Shown piece after piece: positions 25,533-35,333 of a DNA stretch of 64,000 bases; the first letter of the stretch is position 1; every line of letters begins with the position of its first letter. The stretch is from Coprinellus micaceus (lineage: Eukaryota; Basidiomycota; Agaricomycetes; Agaricales; Psathyrellaceae). The DNA lies in the NCBI GenBank assembly GCA_951394405.1, contig OX596334.1:3348001-3412000 (forward strand), written 5' to 3'. The position numbers and the translations under genes were made by a program. Under the pieces are notes generated by a model. That model had not been told where the DNA came from and searched no databases. It saw nothing but the letters and a program-made list of their open reading frames with translations.

Positions 25533-25844
25533 TCTTCGCATCTCCCAAGCTAGTTTTGCAAGGGCATTCCGAACTTTTGATTCATATACCCCGTATGCCA
25601 GGTATGCCCTGACGCTGTCACGACCCCACCTAATGACATTCCCGCCTATTCATGTTGTTACGGAACGAGTGACTTGGAAGGTTAATCCGGCCAATAGACG
25701 CGCTTGCTAACTATAAGCGCTCACTTGCTCGATCGATTTCCCACACCAATGCAGCATGGCCCGTCCAATATTGAACAGAGTCTAGGGTGATTCGCTAATA
25801 TACTTAGTCCCTTCCGCAGTGACTATCACTACCCCGCTGCAGTT
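25533..25844. other. intergenic between MVP1 and the damaged F-box gene
   Basis: About 310 bases holding the MVP1 3' end and the upstream region of the F-box gene. I see no gene or clear core element. Confidence 0.5.
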
Positions 25845-27558
25845 ATGTCCTTAGCACTGGTCCACGATTTCCCCCAGGAGCTCCTTGAGCTCTTCCCAAT
25901 CCATGCCGATCGCGCCACTCTGCAGGCCTTGCGATTGGTCTCCAAGGGCATGAACGACCTCGCTGGAGCCAAGCTCTTCGAAACCCTCCACGTCGATCTC
26001 CCACGGAATGCATATCCACATGTTGATCAGCTCGAGGACGCTGCGTCAGGGAAAGGGCCTAACGTTCGCTGGACGAGGACATTGTCGATATCGCGACTCA
26101 TCGCCGAAGATCCAGGAGGCGATGGACTTGATGGACTTTCCGTACCTTCTCTCCTTCAGCACTACGTACTTCTAACGTGCCAGAAAGCGACCCTCATACC
26201 TGCTATCCTCGCGATGAAGATGGTCGGAGCGGTTCAGATGTAAGCATGGCCCCACTAGCCGGCTTTGTACAGCTGCTGACCAGTGTTCTTTGAGATACGA
26301 CGTAGGAGAGCATGGATCGTGTCACTCGCACGTCCTTGACGCTATCACACAACTTACTGGGCTGAAAAGTATCCATATCAACTGCGACCCTTACCTCGGT
26401 ACACCACTCCCCGAGCTCTCCAACTTGTCTCCAACCTTCAGTCCCTCCGCAGGTTCTCCCTCTTCATCACCAGATTGTCACCCTCCGTGGTGGCCGGAAT
26501 TCGAGACCTGATTAAGCAATCCCCGGCGCTGAGCAAGTTTGAGGTCTTGCAGGGGTCGAATCTAGGCTACCACTCCAGGATTCAGAGCCGTTGGCGATCA
26601 ATCCTATCGTGGATTTCGATCAGCTGCTCCCCTGCCCTCCTTCATCGGCCTTCGCTCTGGAGGAGTTTAAGGACTGGGTTAGGCTTACAGCTGCTTCAGT
26701 ACCATTCTTCAGATCACTGGCCTGCCTATTCATTCGAGAAAGTGCGCTCATCGCAGAACCGGCTTTTTGGGCGGCCCTCAAGGAGAGTGGGGTAACTCTC
26801 CGTGCAGTTGCTGCGTACCCCCTCAGCCCCCCTCTGACCAAGTTCCTGCCTTCATTCACTGGCCTGGTCGACTTGTATGTCATGGCCGACCCCAATCGAC
26901 CAGAGTATTATGCTGCAGGTGTCAACAGGCAGTATCACGAGGAATGCTTCCATCTTGTCTTGCCACACCATCGACTCACGATGAGGGCTGCTGTCATGGG
27001 TCCACGACATCACGACCGCTGGTCTATAACAGACAAATTCCTCGACAAGGCTCTCCTATGCAGCTCCTTGAGGGCACTTGATATAACCGTTCACATCCCA
27101 TCCAAATCTGGGGAAGCTGAGGGTGAATCACCACCCATCATCAGCATGGTGAGTCGGCACCCTCCGTATATAGTAAGAATGGGCTCATCCCACTGTTTCT
27201 ATGCTTCCAGGATTCGCTGCTCAAGGTGGCAAAATGCCTCCCTGTCTTGTAGAGGCTGACCATCTTCCCCAGCCTGGCCTTCATGCAGAATCGGGGTAGA
27301 GACCGTTGGGGTCGCCTCCAACACACCGCTCAGACGGAAATACTGGAGATTGTCGAGAGCGTTGACCTGTCGGACTGCGCCGACCATTGTAACTTCACGG
27401 TTAAGGCGAACCGCGGGAGCTCCGCTTTCACAACACTAAACTTCGACCGGAAGATGGGTCGATTTGTCGCACCGAAGCTGAAGCCAAGGGCTCCGATGGA
27501 ATGGACTGTAAACCGGGGTGGGCTCAACATGACCTTTATCGCCGTGCCAGACCAGTAA
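25845..27558 (+). pseudogene. F-box/LRR-like gene with several reading-frame lesions
   Basis: The start MSLALVHDFPQELLELFPIH and ALRLVSKGMNDLAGAKLFE form an F-box, which would recruit Skp1 in an SCF ubiquitin ligase. The body resembles the intact paralogue at 38234-39936: WAALKESGVTLRAVAAYPLS matches WRTLQTEGIRLGSLEVYPLS there. The frame changes twice, between about 26405 and 26450 and between about 26555 and 26590. The second could be a 35-base intron, but the first has no suitable splice pair. A TAG at 27250-27252 interrupts LPVL-RLTIFP where the paralogue reads LPELRSLTLKP; the alternative is an intron ending at that TAG, which stays in frame and skips ~14 residues. The end MTFIAVPDQ is at 27558. 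I judge it a recent pseudogene; sequencing or assembly error is possible. Confidence 0.65.
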
Positions 27559-27987
27559 TACCGCTCGATGAGAGCGAGCCCGAACTTGCCGCCTAGAGCG
27601 CGTTACGACGATCCGTCTCACTGACTCGAAGGACTGGAAGGGTGATGTGTATTTTTAGAAAGCGTACTATGTAGTAGCACAGTGTAAGCCAGCAACGTCG
27701 TCACGACTAAATGTATGAGGGACAATCGTGTTGAAAGAACATTGACCAAACGATTGGCACCAAAGACGACCAGGGAAAGTAGCATTTCAGGCGAGGCATT
27801 TGACCTGATACGTTGAGGGAGAGATAGGAAAGTCGTTCATAGTCGTCTGGGAGAAGTGTACAGAAGGGTGGATCAGTCAAATACTGGTACATAACTGTAA
27901 TGGGTATATATCTATCGAAGTCCCTTTCCATCTCTTCGTCAACTCCTAACGACTGAAGGAGCACATGCATAGTCACGATACCAGCCC
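27559..27987. other. intergenic, convergent 3' ends
   Basis: About 430 bases between the end of the F-box gene and the true stop of PMT4. Minus-strand ORFs here show no family match. No gene seen. Confidence 0.5.
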
Positions 27988-30864
27988 TCATGCATCGTGT
28001 GTCTTTTTAGCAGCGAAGTGCAGGGTCCAAGATGACAACAGGCGCTTGCTGTTCACTTGCTCGCCAGTCAATCTTCACAGAAACGAAGGGCGGTCAGCTC
28101 GTCTTTCGAAAGAAGCGAGGCGGGAAAAAGACTCACCCTGGTGTGCCATACGTCAAAGGCGCAATGTACACGAACATCATAAACAACAGCAACCCATATG
28201 CAATGACAGTGGCCAAGCCCTTGAAGCCCACATCAGCGTATTGCGACGGGCGCAGTCTCGTCTTGGACGTTGGGTATGAGATGGGGAAGTTGATGGTATC
28301 GCTGAGGACAAAGTTCAAGACGGATCCAGCGATGAGAGCAGAGGCCACATGGGAAGGGAGGTAGTGATGGATGAACAACTGTCGGTTCATCAGGAAGAAT
28401 GGGATGTAGTGCACAGCCCAAACGATGAGGAAGAACCCTGTGTTGTTCCACAACCGGTTGCGCACAGCTACAAAGGGGATACGGCGTTAGCTTTGGGTAT
28501 CGGTTGGGAATGAAGGACTACGCACCATCAGGAATAGGGTCCAGGGCCCGGCGCCTGGCAATCAAGTCTGCACCAATGATACCAACGAAGATCGACAAGC
28601 CGACAACACACGTCCACCAACTGACAATATTGCCAGTGAGGTAGATCTGCTTGTTGGTGGCATTGTCTGTCCAGAAGCTGATACCGCTGATCAGGAAAGG
28701 CCAGTTGAGAGGTCCGCTTGCGTAAGGGTGAGAGGCAGTGAGGCCAGCGTTGTGTTGGAACATGAGAAGCTGTAATTCAGCGAACTTCTTGAAGAAGCTC
28801 ATACGTTTGGGAGTCTTGATCGGCCTGTTGTCCTCATCGCGACCGATAGGCTCTTCACCATCTAAAGACATGTCAGTATGGGGCGATGGACAGGAGAACA
28901 ATCATTTACATTGATCGGCAATGATGTCTTCAATATACCAGATAGCAGAGCGCTCCGATGGGTTCTTGTTCCCGTTGATTTCTTGCTGCTTGTAGGCCCA
29001 GTCCGGCAGAGTCTTGGGATGAGTCCACAACGCGACTTTGGTAGGAACGTGAATGAGCTTGAAGTAGCCAGACTTGCTCTTGAAGGGCTCATTCTCGGGA
29101 GCATCCCAGGCCAGTTGAATAGTGAAAAGAGTGTCATTGTGCCTGCTATAGTCGTCCTTCGGCCAGGTGGTGAATTCCTGGTTGGTGGGCATCAAAGGGG
29201 AAGCGACGTCGTGGGTCAAAAGGAGGGTGTTGGTTGCCATATGAAGGAGCTGGACGACGTCATTGTTGCGGACGATGCGGCCACGACCAGTTTCGGGAAG
29301 GGACTTGGTAGGGACGATGCGCCAGTGGTTATTGGTATCGTTGTGGCCATACCCAGTAACCTGCTGACCCTGGCTACTGATACGGTTATCGTCGTATTGC
29401 AGAGGGTACTTGTCGGGGTGTGAGTGAAGGAAAACCTTGGTGTCCTTGTGACGCATCGTGATAATATCGTGATAGTATATATCTGAACAGGCTCCGGTCA
29501 GCGTAGTCTGAAGCGAGCGCTAAAACCAGACGAACCATGACTTTGCAAGAGCAATTCATTTCCGGCGAGAGTCTCTTGGAATGCAGGGCTCATGAACGAG
29601 TCACCAGGTCCGGACTGGGTGAGCACTCGGAAATGGATCCAAAAGAAACTCAGGTAGACGATGAAGGGCCAGAGGATAAGACCGCCCGCACGAGCAAGGA
29701 AGTGGGAGTAGAAGTAATCCTATAGCAAAGGTTAGGCCCCAGTCGCTAAGACTGTGATTCGGACACACCATAGTATGGCCTTCCTTGCGAACGTCAAGGA
29801 CATCCCATAGATCGAACAAGACGGCGGCGCCGATGCAGAACACCGTTAGAATACCGTTGACTTTCGAAGCCCATGTGCACGCCATGAAGAAGCCAGTCGC
29901 CAGAAGCCAGACCCACCAGTCGAAGGTGAACTCCCTGGGAAGGGGTGTCAGTGAGCATGGCGATGGATCGAAGTGAGCATTTGAAAGACATACAAATATC
30001 TAAACTTGCGGAAGCGGATATACGAGTAAATGGTGAGGGACATGAAGAAAATCAGGGCGGCATCCAAGAGAATAAGCCTCGACTGTGCGACATGTGCGTT
30101 ATCTGTTCACCTGCATTCAGTCGCCACGCTCCACAGATTCGACGGTGGAACTCACCGAAGAGGATTAAGCTAGCCGAGAAGGCAGCAATGATTGTCGAGT
30201 ATCCGCTCTCCTTCATAATCGCATAGACAACCGGGACGGTCAAGCTTCCAAGAACCGCGGGCAGAGCACGCATGCCGATATAGGGAACATTGTTGGTGGT
30301 GTAGCTGTCGCCGATGTTCTCAAACAGGAAAGACCCATCGAAGCCGACAAACCAACCCGCCAAGCCAAACAGCAGCTTTGCGAGAGGAGGGTGCACATCG
30401 AAGTAGTATTGGCGCGTGATGTAGTAAGCTGCGAACTTGCCGAAGTGAACTTCGTCGAACCTATCGGATGAAGCAGTCAGTTATACGCTGCTGCGCACCG
30501 AACAAGCGCCGGGATAGCTGGCACGGAATGGAAACGTACACAACTTGGTCTGGATGGCTGATCTTGTAGAAACGGAGAGCAAATGCCAGTGCGGTCAACG
30601 CAGATACAACAATAACGCTGCCTTGCGCGCTCTCGAAGAACTTCTCGATCCCGCTGCGGTCCCTCTGCGGTGTCACGTCAGTACGTCCAAGAATGGGACT
30701 AGGAATGGGGACCAAACCAGACTCACAGGACTTGAATACACATCTGCATGGTGCTCATCCTCCTGCACTTGATCATACTCGTAACTCGAAGGCGGCGCCT
30801 CTGGTTGACCCTGCTTCCTCAACCTCGGCGTTGTCTTCCCTTTGCTACTGCTCGTGCTCGCCAT
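27988..30864 (-). CDS. PMT4: dolichyl-phosphate-mannose protein O-mannosyltransferase, Pmt4 family
   Basis: ER membrane enzyme that adds mannose to Ser/Thr of secreted and membrane proteins. It starts MASTSSSKGKTTPRLRKQ with a cytosolic Lys/Arg-rich tail. The first luminal loop carries the catalytic Asp-Glu: FDEVHFGKFAAYY, then DVHPPLAKLLFGLAGW. Several transmembrane helices follow. The MIR domains are clear (KVFLHSHPDKYPLQYDD, GQQVTGYGHNDTNNHW, LLLTHDVASPLMPTNQEF), as is the C-terminal membrane part (PLNWPFLISGISFW, HYLPSHVASALIAGSV). SPL-like YIAPLTYGTPG is followed by a final intron with donor at 28133. The last exon encodes LTGEQVNSKRLLSSWTLHF and stops at 27988-27990; ending at 28133 would truncate a conserved tail. 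Pmt4 is favoured over Pmt1/2 by VGFDGSFLFENIGDSY. Confidence 0.93.
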
Positions 30865-31597
30865 GTTCACTGGGAGCGGCAACAGAGGGACGCGCTGCTT
30901 TGTGCGTGAAGTAATGTGGTGGTCGGAGAGAGGGAGGGAAATGGCGGATGGAATGACCGGTGACACGTAGAGTAGAGAGACCTGATGTTGATGACGGTGC
31001 GTGCGATATTCAACATCCTCGCGTCGGTCGCGATTGCCCTCGTGGCACGCTTTACCTAAGCAAACAGTCCGCTTTGTACACCATCTCGGATAATTGGCGG
31101 AGAGCCACTTGGATTCGCGAGTTCGACGCCGTATGTACACAATAGATAGAAAGGGTGGTGGTATCACGAGAGAGTACGGAAGTGCAATAAAATAGGAACG
31201 CGAAACAATAATAACTACCAAAGAACCAAGGAGAAAGGTACGCGAGAGAGTGGACGATACGACTTCGAAGTAGTCTGTTATGTGCATGCCAGGCAAAGGA
31301 GGGGCTGGATGTAAACGAGAGGTAACACTAAAGGGAGACAGGAAAGGACGAGGGTAGCGGGAAGGGGGCAATAACACATGGGGAAAGGGATCGACGCCGA
31401 TCTACAGCTAAGGCATCAAGAGGACAGAATTATAACGAATGAGAGACAAACGAATGCTACAAAAACATATATGAACGACTGGACATCATAAATGACAGTA
31501 AAACGGCCATAGTGGCAAGATAAAGGAACATCCAAGAAATAACGGTGCAGTAGGAGAGGCCAGAATGTAAGAGGAAAGGTGTGCCTAACGCACGACT
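30865..31597. promoter_or_regulatory. upstream region of PMT4 and 3' end of the RING-PH-VWA gene
   Basis: About 730 bases. The PMT4 frame stays open upstream to 31377 with no stop, but the encoded sequence is not PMT-like, so I treat it as leader and promoter. The far end holds the 3' region of the neighbouring gene. No separate gene seen. Confidence 0.5.
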
Positions 31598-34500
31598 CTA
31601 CTCTCGAGGTACCCAGTCGGTTGCTCTCGAGGCCAGCTCGATAGAATTATCAGTCGTCCAGAACAGGCGCTCAGTGGCGCTACGACTGGTCCAGCTCTTC
31701 TGGTCCCGGAGGATCATGGCCTACATACAGCTTCAGCATAGATTCGTCGTCAATAGAGGTTACCACGTACCTGCTGAGCGCCAAAATTCCGTTGATCATG
31801 GGCGAATAGTTCGACATTTTCCTCCAAGGCCTCACTCAAGATCTGCAGGTCCTGCAAGATACTCTGCATTGCCTGGACAGCTTTGATCGTCAGCTGCTCT
31901 TTCCTATTCCTTGCGCCGCCGGAATGGCTAGATGGAGGCGGGAGAGTCCTGGAGATGGTCTGAAGAACGGTGTGCAAGATCCTCTTCGTCTCGCCCATGA
32001 TCTTCTGAGCTTGAGGGAAATTCCTCCTGCTCACCAGCACCAGTGCCCTCGTGATCATATCACTGGCCAACAGCTCCATACGCCTCCTCACAATGACGGG
32101 ATCGCTGACAGTCGAGGGCGGTTTTGGTGGTAACGGTCCAGTGCCGTGGCTGGGATTGGGGAGGAGAGTGATCGTCAGAAGCACGGGGTGCGCCAGCCTC
32201 GAGACGTGCCTAGCGGCCGCGGGGTCAAAGAAACTCCCATCCACCTCGACCACAGGCACCTCGTCGATCATTCTGTCCATCATCCCATCCATCATATCCG
32301 CGCTATCGTCAATGTTCAACGCGTCGAGCCCAAGACTCTGAACAAAACGGTCGGTCGCGTCCATGTTGCGCCCATTCCTCCCTCCACCGTGACGAGCAAG
32401 AGCGGCCATTTTCTGCGCCTCCGTGTTGTCCAGCTCCAACTCGATCAGCATCTCCTTCCTCTCCCCATACCTCAACTCCCCTATATCAACGTCCACATTC
32501 TGCCCATCGCTAGCCAAGATCGAAGACGGCCCTCCCGAGACCTTTCGTATCCTGAAGCGGTATCCATCGACGATCTTCATGTGCAGCTTCATGTTGATGA
32601 GACCGATGGACATCATACCGCCCACACATCCAGCGATGCAACTTCGCAGGTCGTACCAGTCCTTCACGAAGGTATATGTCCCGCCCGTGTGATTGGACAT
32701 CAGCCAAAGCGAGGCGGGGTCGTGAGACCGACCGTATCCAAACGAATGAATCGGAACGTTCGCGGCCTCTGCACGCGCAAGCACCAAATCCATCTGAGCC
32801 CTTCTCGTGCTGTCCGACGCGTCGCTGACAAGTATCAGCCCAGATATGGGATTTCGGGACTTCCGTTGCAACACCACGTCAAGACCTATAGCGACAGATG
32901 AACAGCACCAGTGTCAGTCAGTAGGCCGGAAATCGTTGGGATGATAAGTCGGGGTTAGACAGCACGCACCATGATTCACCGCAGTAACCACATCCGTCTT
33001 TTCGTCCTTGCTCCCCCTCACCAAAAACTCGTCTTGGCTTTCGTCAAGCCTCACGCCGACTTCATCCACAAACTTCTCGAGCCTCCGCCGACTGGCTTCC
33101 TTCCCTGGAGTCAAAAAGGGGGTCTTGCGAACGCGACCACCCTGCCCAACCTCAAATGTGACCAAGCTTAGCCTGTCCTTTTTGCCAAGGGAGGCGACAA
33201 TAAAATCAAGTGTCGCTTTGATGACGCGGATTTTGAGCTGAGCCGTACTTGGAACAGCGGAAGGGGGAGGGAGGGAGACGACGAGGATGAGATCGAGTGG
33301 AGGGTGTGAGAGAGGCGCGAGCGAGTTGGACATGGCATTGGAAGGGTGGGGGGTAACCACGAATGGCATGGGGGAGGGTGCCGCGCGGGAGTTGTAATCG
33401 TATCGCCCGGGGTCAATGTCGTCGCCAACGTCCTCCTCCTCACCCAGTGTGGAAAGTTTGTGTTGCAGCTGTCGGCCACCCTGCTGGTGTGCCATCAGAG
33501 AGCCATTGTGCGAAGTAGATGATGATACGGTAGATCTTGAAGATGGGTTGAGAAGGCTGTCCATGGTGCTGACCGATGTGTGGGTGCTCCCACTGAGCAT
33601 TCGCATTGCTTTCGCACTCCCGCCAAACTCCTCAATGTCGAGCGCTCGGTCCCGCTGCTGCGCGGCGGCAGGCTGAGGAACAATGCCACTCTCGCGCTGT
33701 GACAGAGCGACCAGGGCCTGGATGTTGTTCTTCCAAGCGTCCATCGACGTTCGTTCCTTGAAGATGAGAATGAATGAAGCCAGCTCATCCTCCATGTCGA
33801 TTGTCAGGCTCATCTCCCCAGCTGCAGAGGAAGCAGTGACGTGCTTGATGTGACGAACGTAGATTCTTCCCTTCAAGCGCAAAACTCCTTTGGATTGACC
33901 AGTGACCGAAGGCGTTGAGCTGGTATCCCCGGAATTCCCGAGGAGGCGGGTTAGGCCTCGCTTTTTCTCCTCCACGACACAGATGATCGCCTCCTTGAAC
34001 AGGTAGACGTAGAACTCGCGTATTGCGGAGTCCCTTCGAACCGAAAGGAGGTCGTACATCTGCAGCGGGCCCAGGTCGGACAGAGGATGTCCTTTCCAGT
34101 CGATGATACGGTTCCGGAGATCCTCAGTGATCGCCGCGAAGGGTGAGTCCTCCTCATTGTGGATAAGGACGTGGTTACCGTAGTTGGAATTGGTATCTGC
34201 GTCTTGAGAAGTGACTGTCAAGGGCCTATTGTGGAAGCTTTGAGGAGAGGCACCGCGCGAGTGCTGAGGTTGGTCGTATGCAGAAAATTGTTGGCGTGGA
34301 AGTGGCCTGGCGTTGGCTTGTGCGCTGGGACTCGAGTGACCCGAATGCGGTGACGATGTTGCATCCCTCAAACTCTGGGTCCCTCGTTGGCTGTAGTGGT
34401 CTGGCACTAGTGACTGAGGGGGGGCTGGTGCTCTCCTGGCCGGCAGTTCAATAACAACCAGACATGTTAACGGTTGGCTGGCGTCGTTTGATCGAGTGAG

Positions 34501-35333
34501 TGATGAAAACTCGGGGCGAACTTCGATGGACGGGGCAACGATGTAAGAGGGTGGTTCCGAGGACGCCTTGGGGACATTGTCGAGGGGATCGTCCTGGGTG
34601 GGATCGTAGGGTTGCTGGGGTGGGCGAACGCGAGCTGTGGGTGTATCTCTACCCGGGAACATGGGCGAGGCACGACTATCGCCCATGCCGGTCAAAGCAG
34701 CCAGTTCTGATCATCTGGTCGGCACAACGTTCTGGAGAAGGTGGAGCAGGAGACGCACTGTTTGACTTTCCACCGCCATCGCTTTCTCCAACCTTCATCG
34801 GGCGCCTACACACGCCGCAGACGCCGACATTGGACTTGCGGGGAACCGATCCTCGCTGGGTCGGAGGGGGCCCGTAGACCGCGGTGAAGCACGCCTGCGC
34901 GCTGTCAGACACGTCAGTCCCGGGAAAGGGCAAATGAAGGGCGCACCTCGTGCAGAGCATGCCCACACTCGGGGACGATGTGGGGTTTCTCGCCTGGGAG
35001 GCGGAAGGAGAAGCTGAGGGGTTCGAGGCAGACGGGGCACTCGTCGTCGTCGTCGGGGCCGCCGTGGGCGACTACTGGGACGGGGGCCATGCGGGACTGG
35101 GCGTAGGGGTGGATGGAGGATCTGTTGTCGCTGCTGTCGGTGTCCTGGGTATCTGCAGAGAGGGCGGAGCGGACTGAGGGTGCGCGGTGGAAGGCGGCGC
35201 GGATGGAGTGGGTGATGCCTGGGGGCTTTGGGGCTGAGCGAGGCTTGGTGTACGTCGGGGTCGTCGGTGTGAGCGGTATCGAGGCCGTGGACGGACTCCT
35301 ATGCCACTTTCCGGGGGCGAGCGCAGGTATCAT
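31598..35333 (-). CDS. RING-PH-VWA protein, Far1/Ste5-like scaffold candidate
   Basis: It starts MIPALAPGKWHRSPSTASIP. After a Ser/Pro-rich lead comes a RING-type zinc site: ECPVCLEPL, IVPECGHALHE, ACFTAVYG and CGVCRRPMK. A long Pro/Ser linker follows, then a PH domain (GPLQMYDLLSVRRDSAIREF, IICVVEEKKRGL, RIYVRHIKHVTASS, LASFILIFKERTSMDAW). A VWA domain fills the C-terminal half: LDLILVVSLPPPSA, IKATLDFIVASLGKKDRLSL, GLILVSDASDS and VPIHSFGYGRSHDP. The usual DxSxS metal site is absent in the first strand. A helical tail ends ATDWVPRE after an intron near 31735-31785. This domain order is that of ascomycete Far1/Ste5 pheromone scaffolds; the functional analogy is inference. A RING E3 ligase with a VWA domain is the alternative. 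Confidence 0.8.

Noticed and set aside
28133..28135. Apparent stop of PMT4 after TYGTPG
   Set aside because: It overlaps a gtgagt donor. Splicing yields the tail LTGEQVNSKRLLSSWTLHF, a better family end.
30673..31377. 234-codon ORF covering the PMT4 start
   Set aside because: Its 3' part is the real PMT4 N-terminus; the upstream portion is most likely untranslated leader and promoter that happens to be open.
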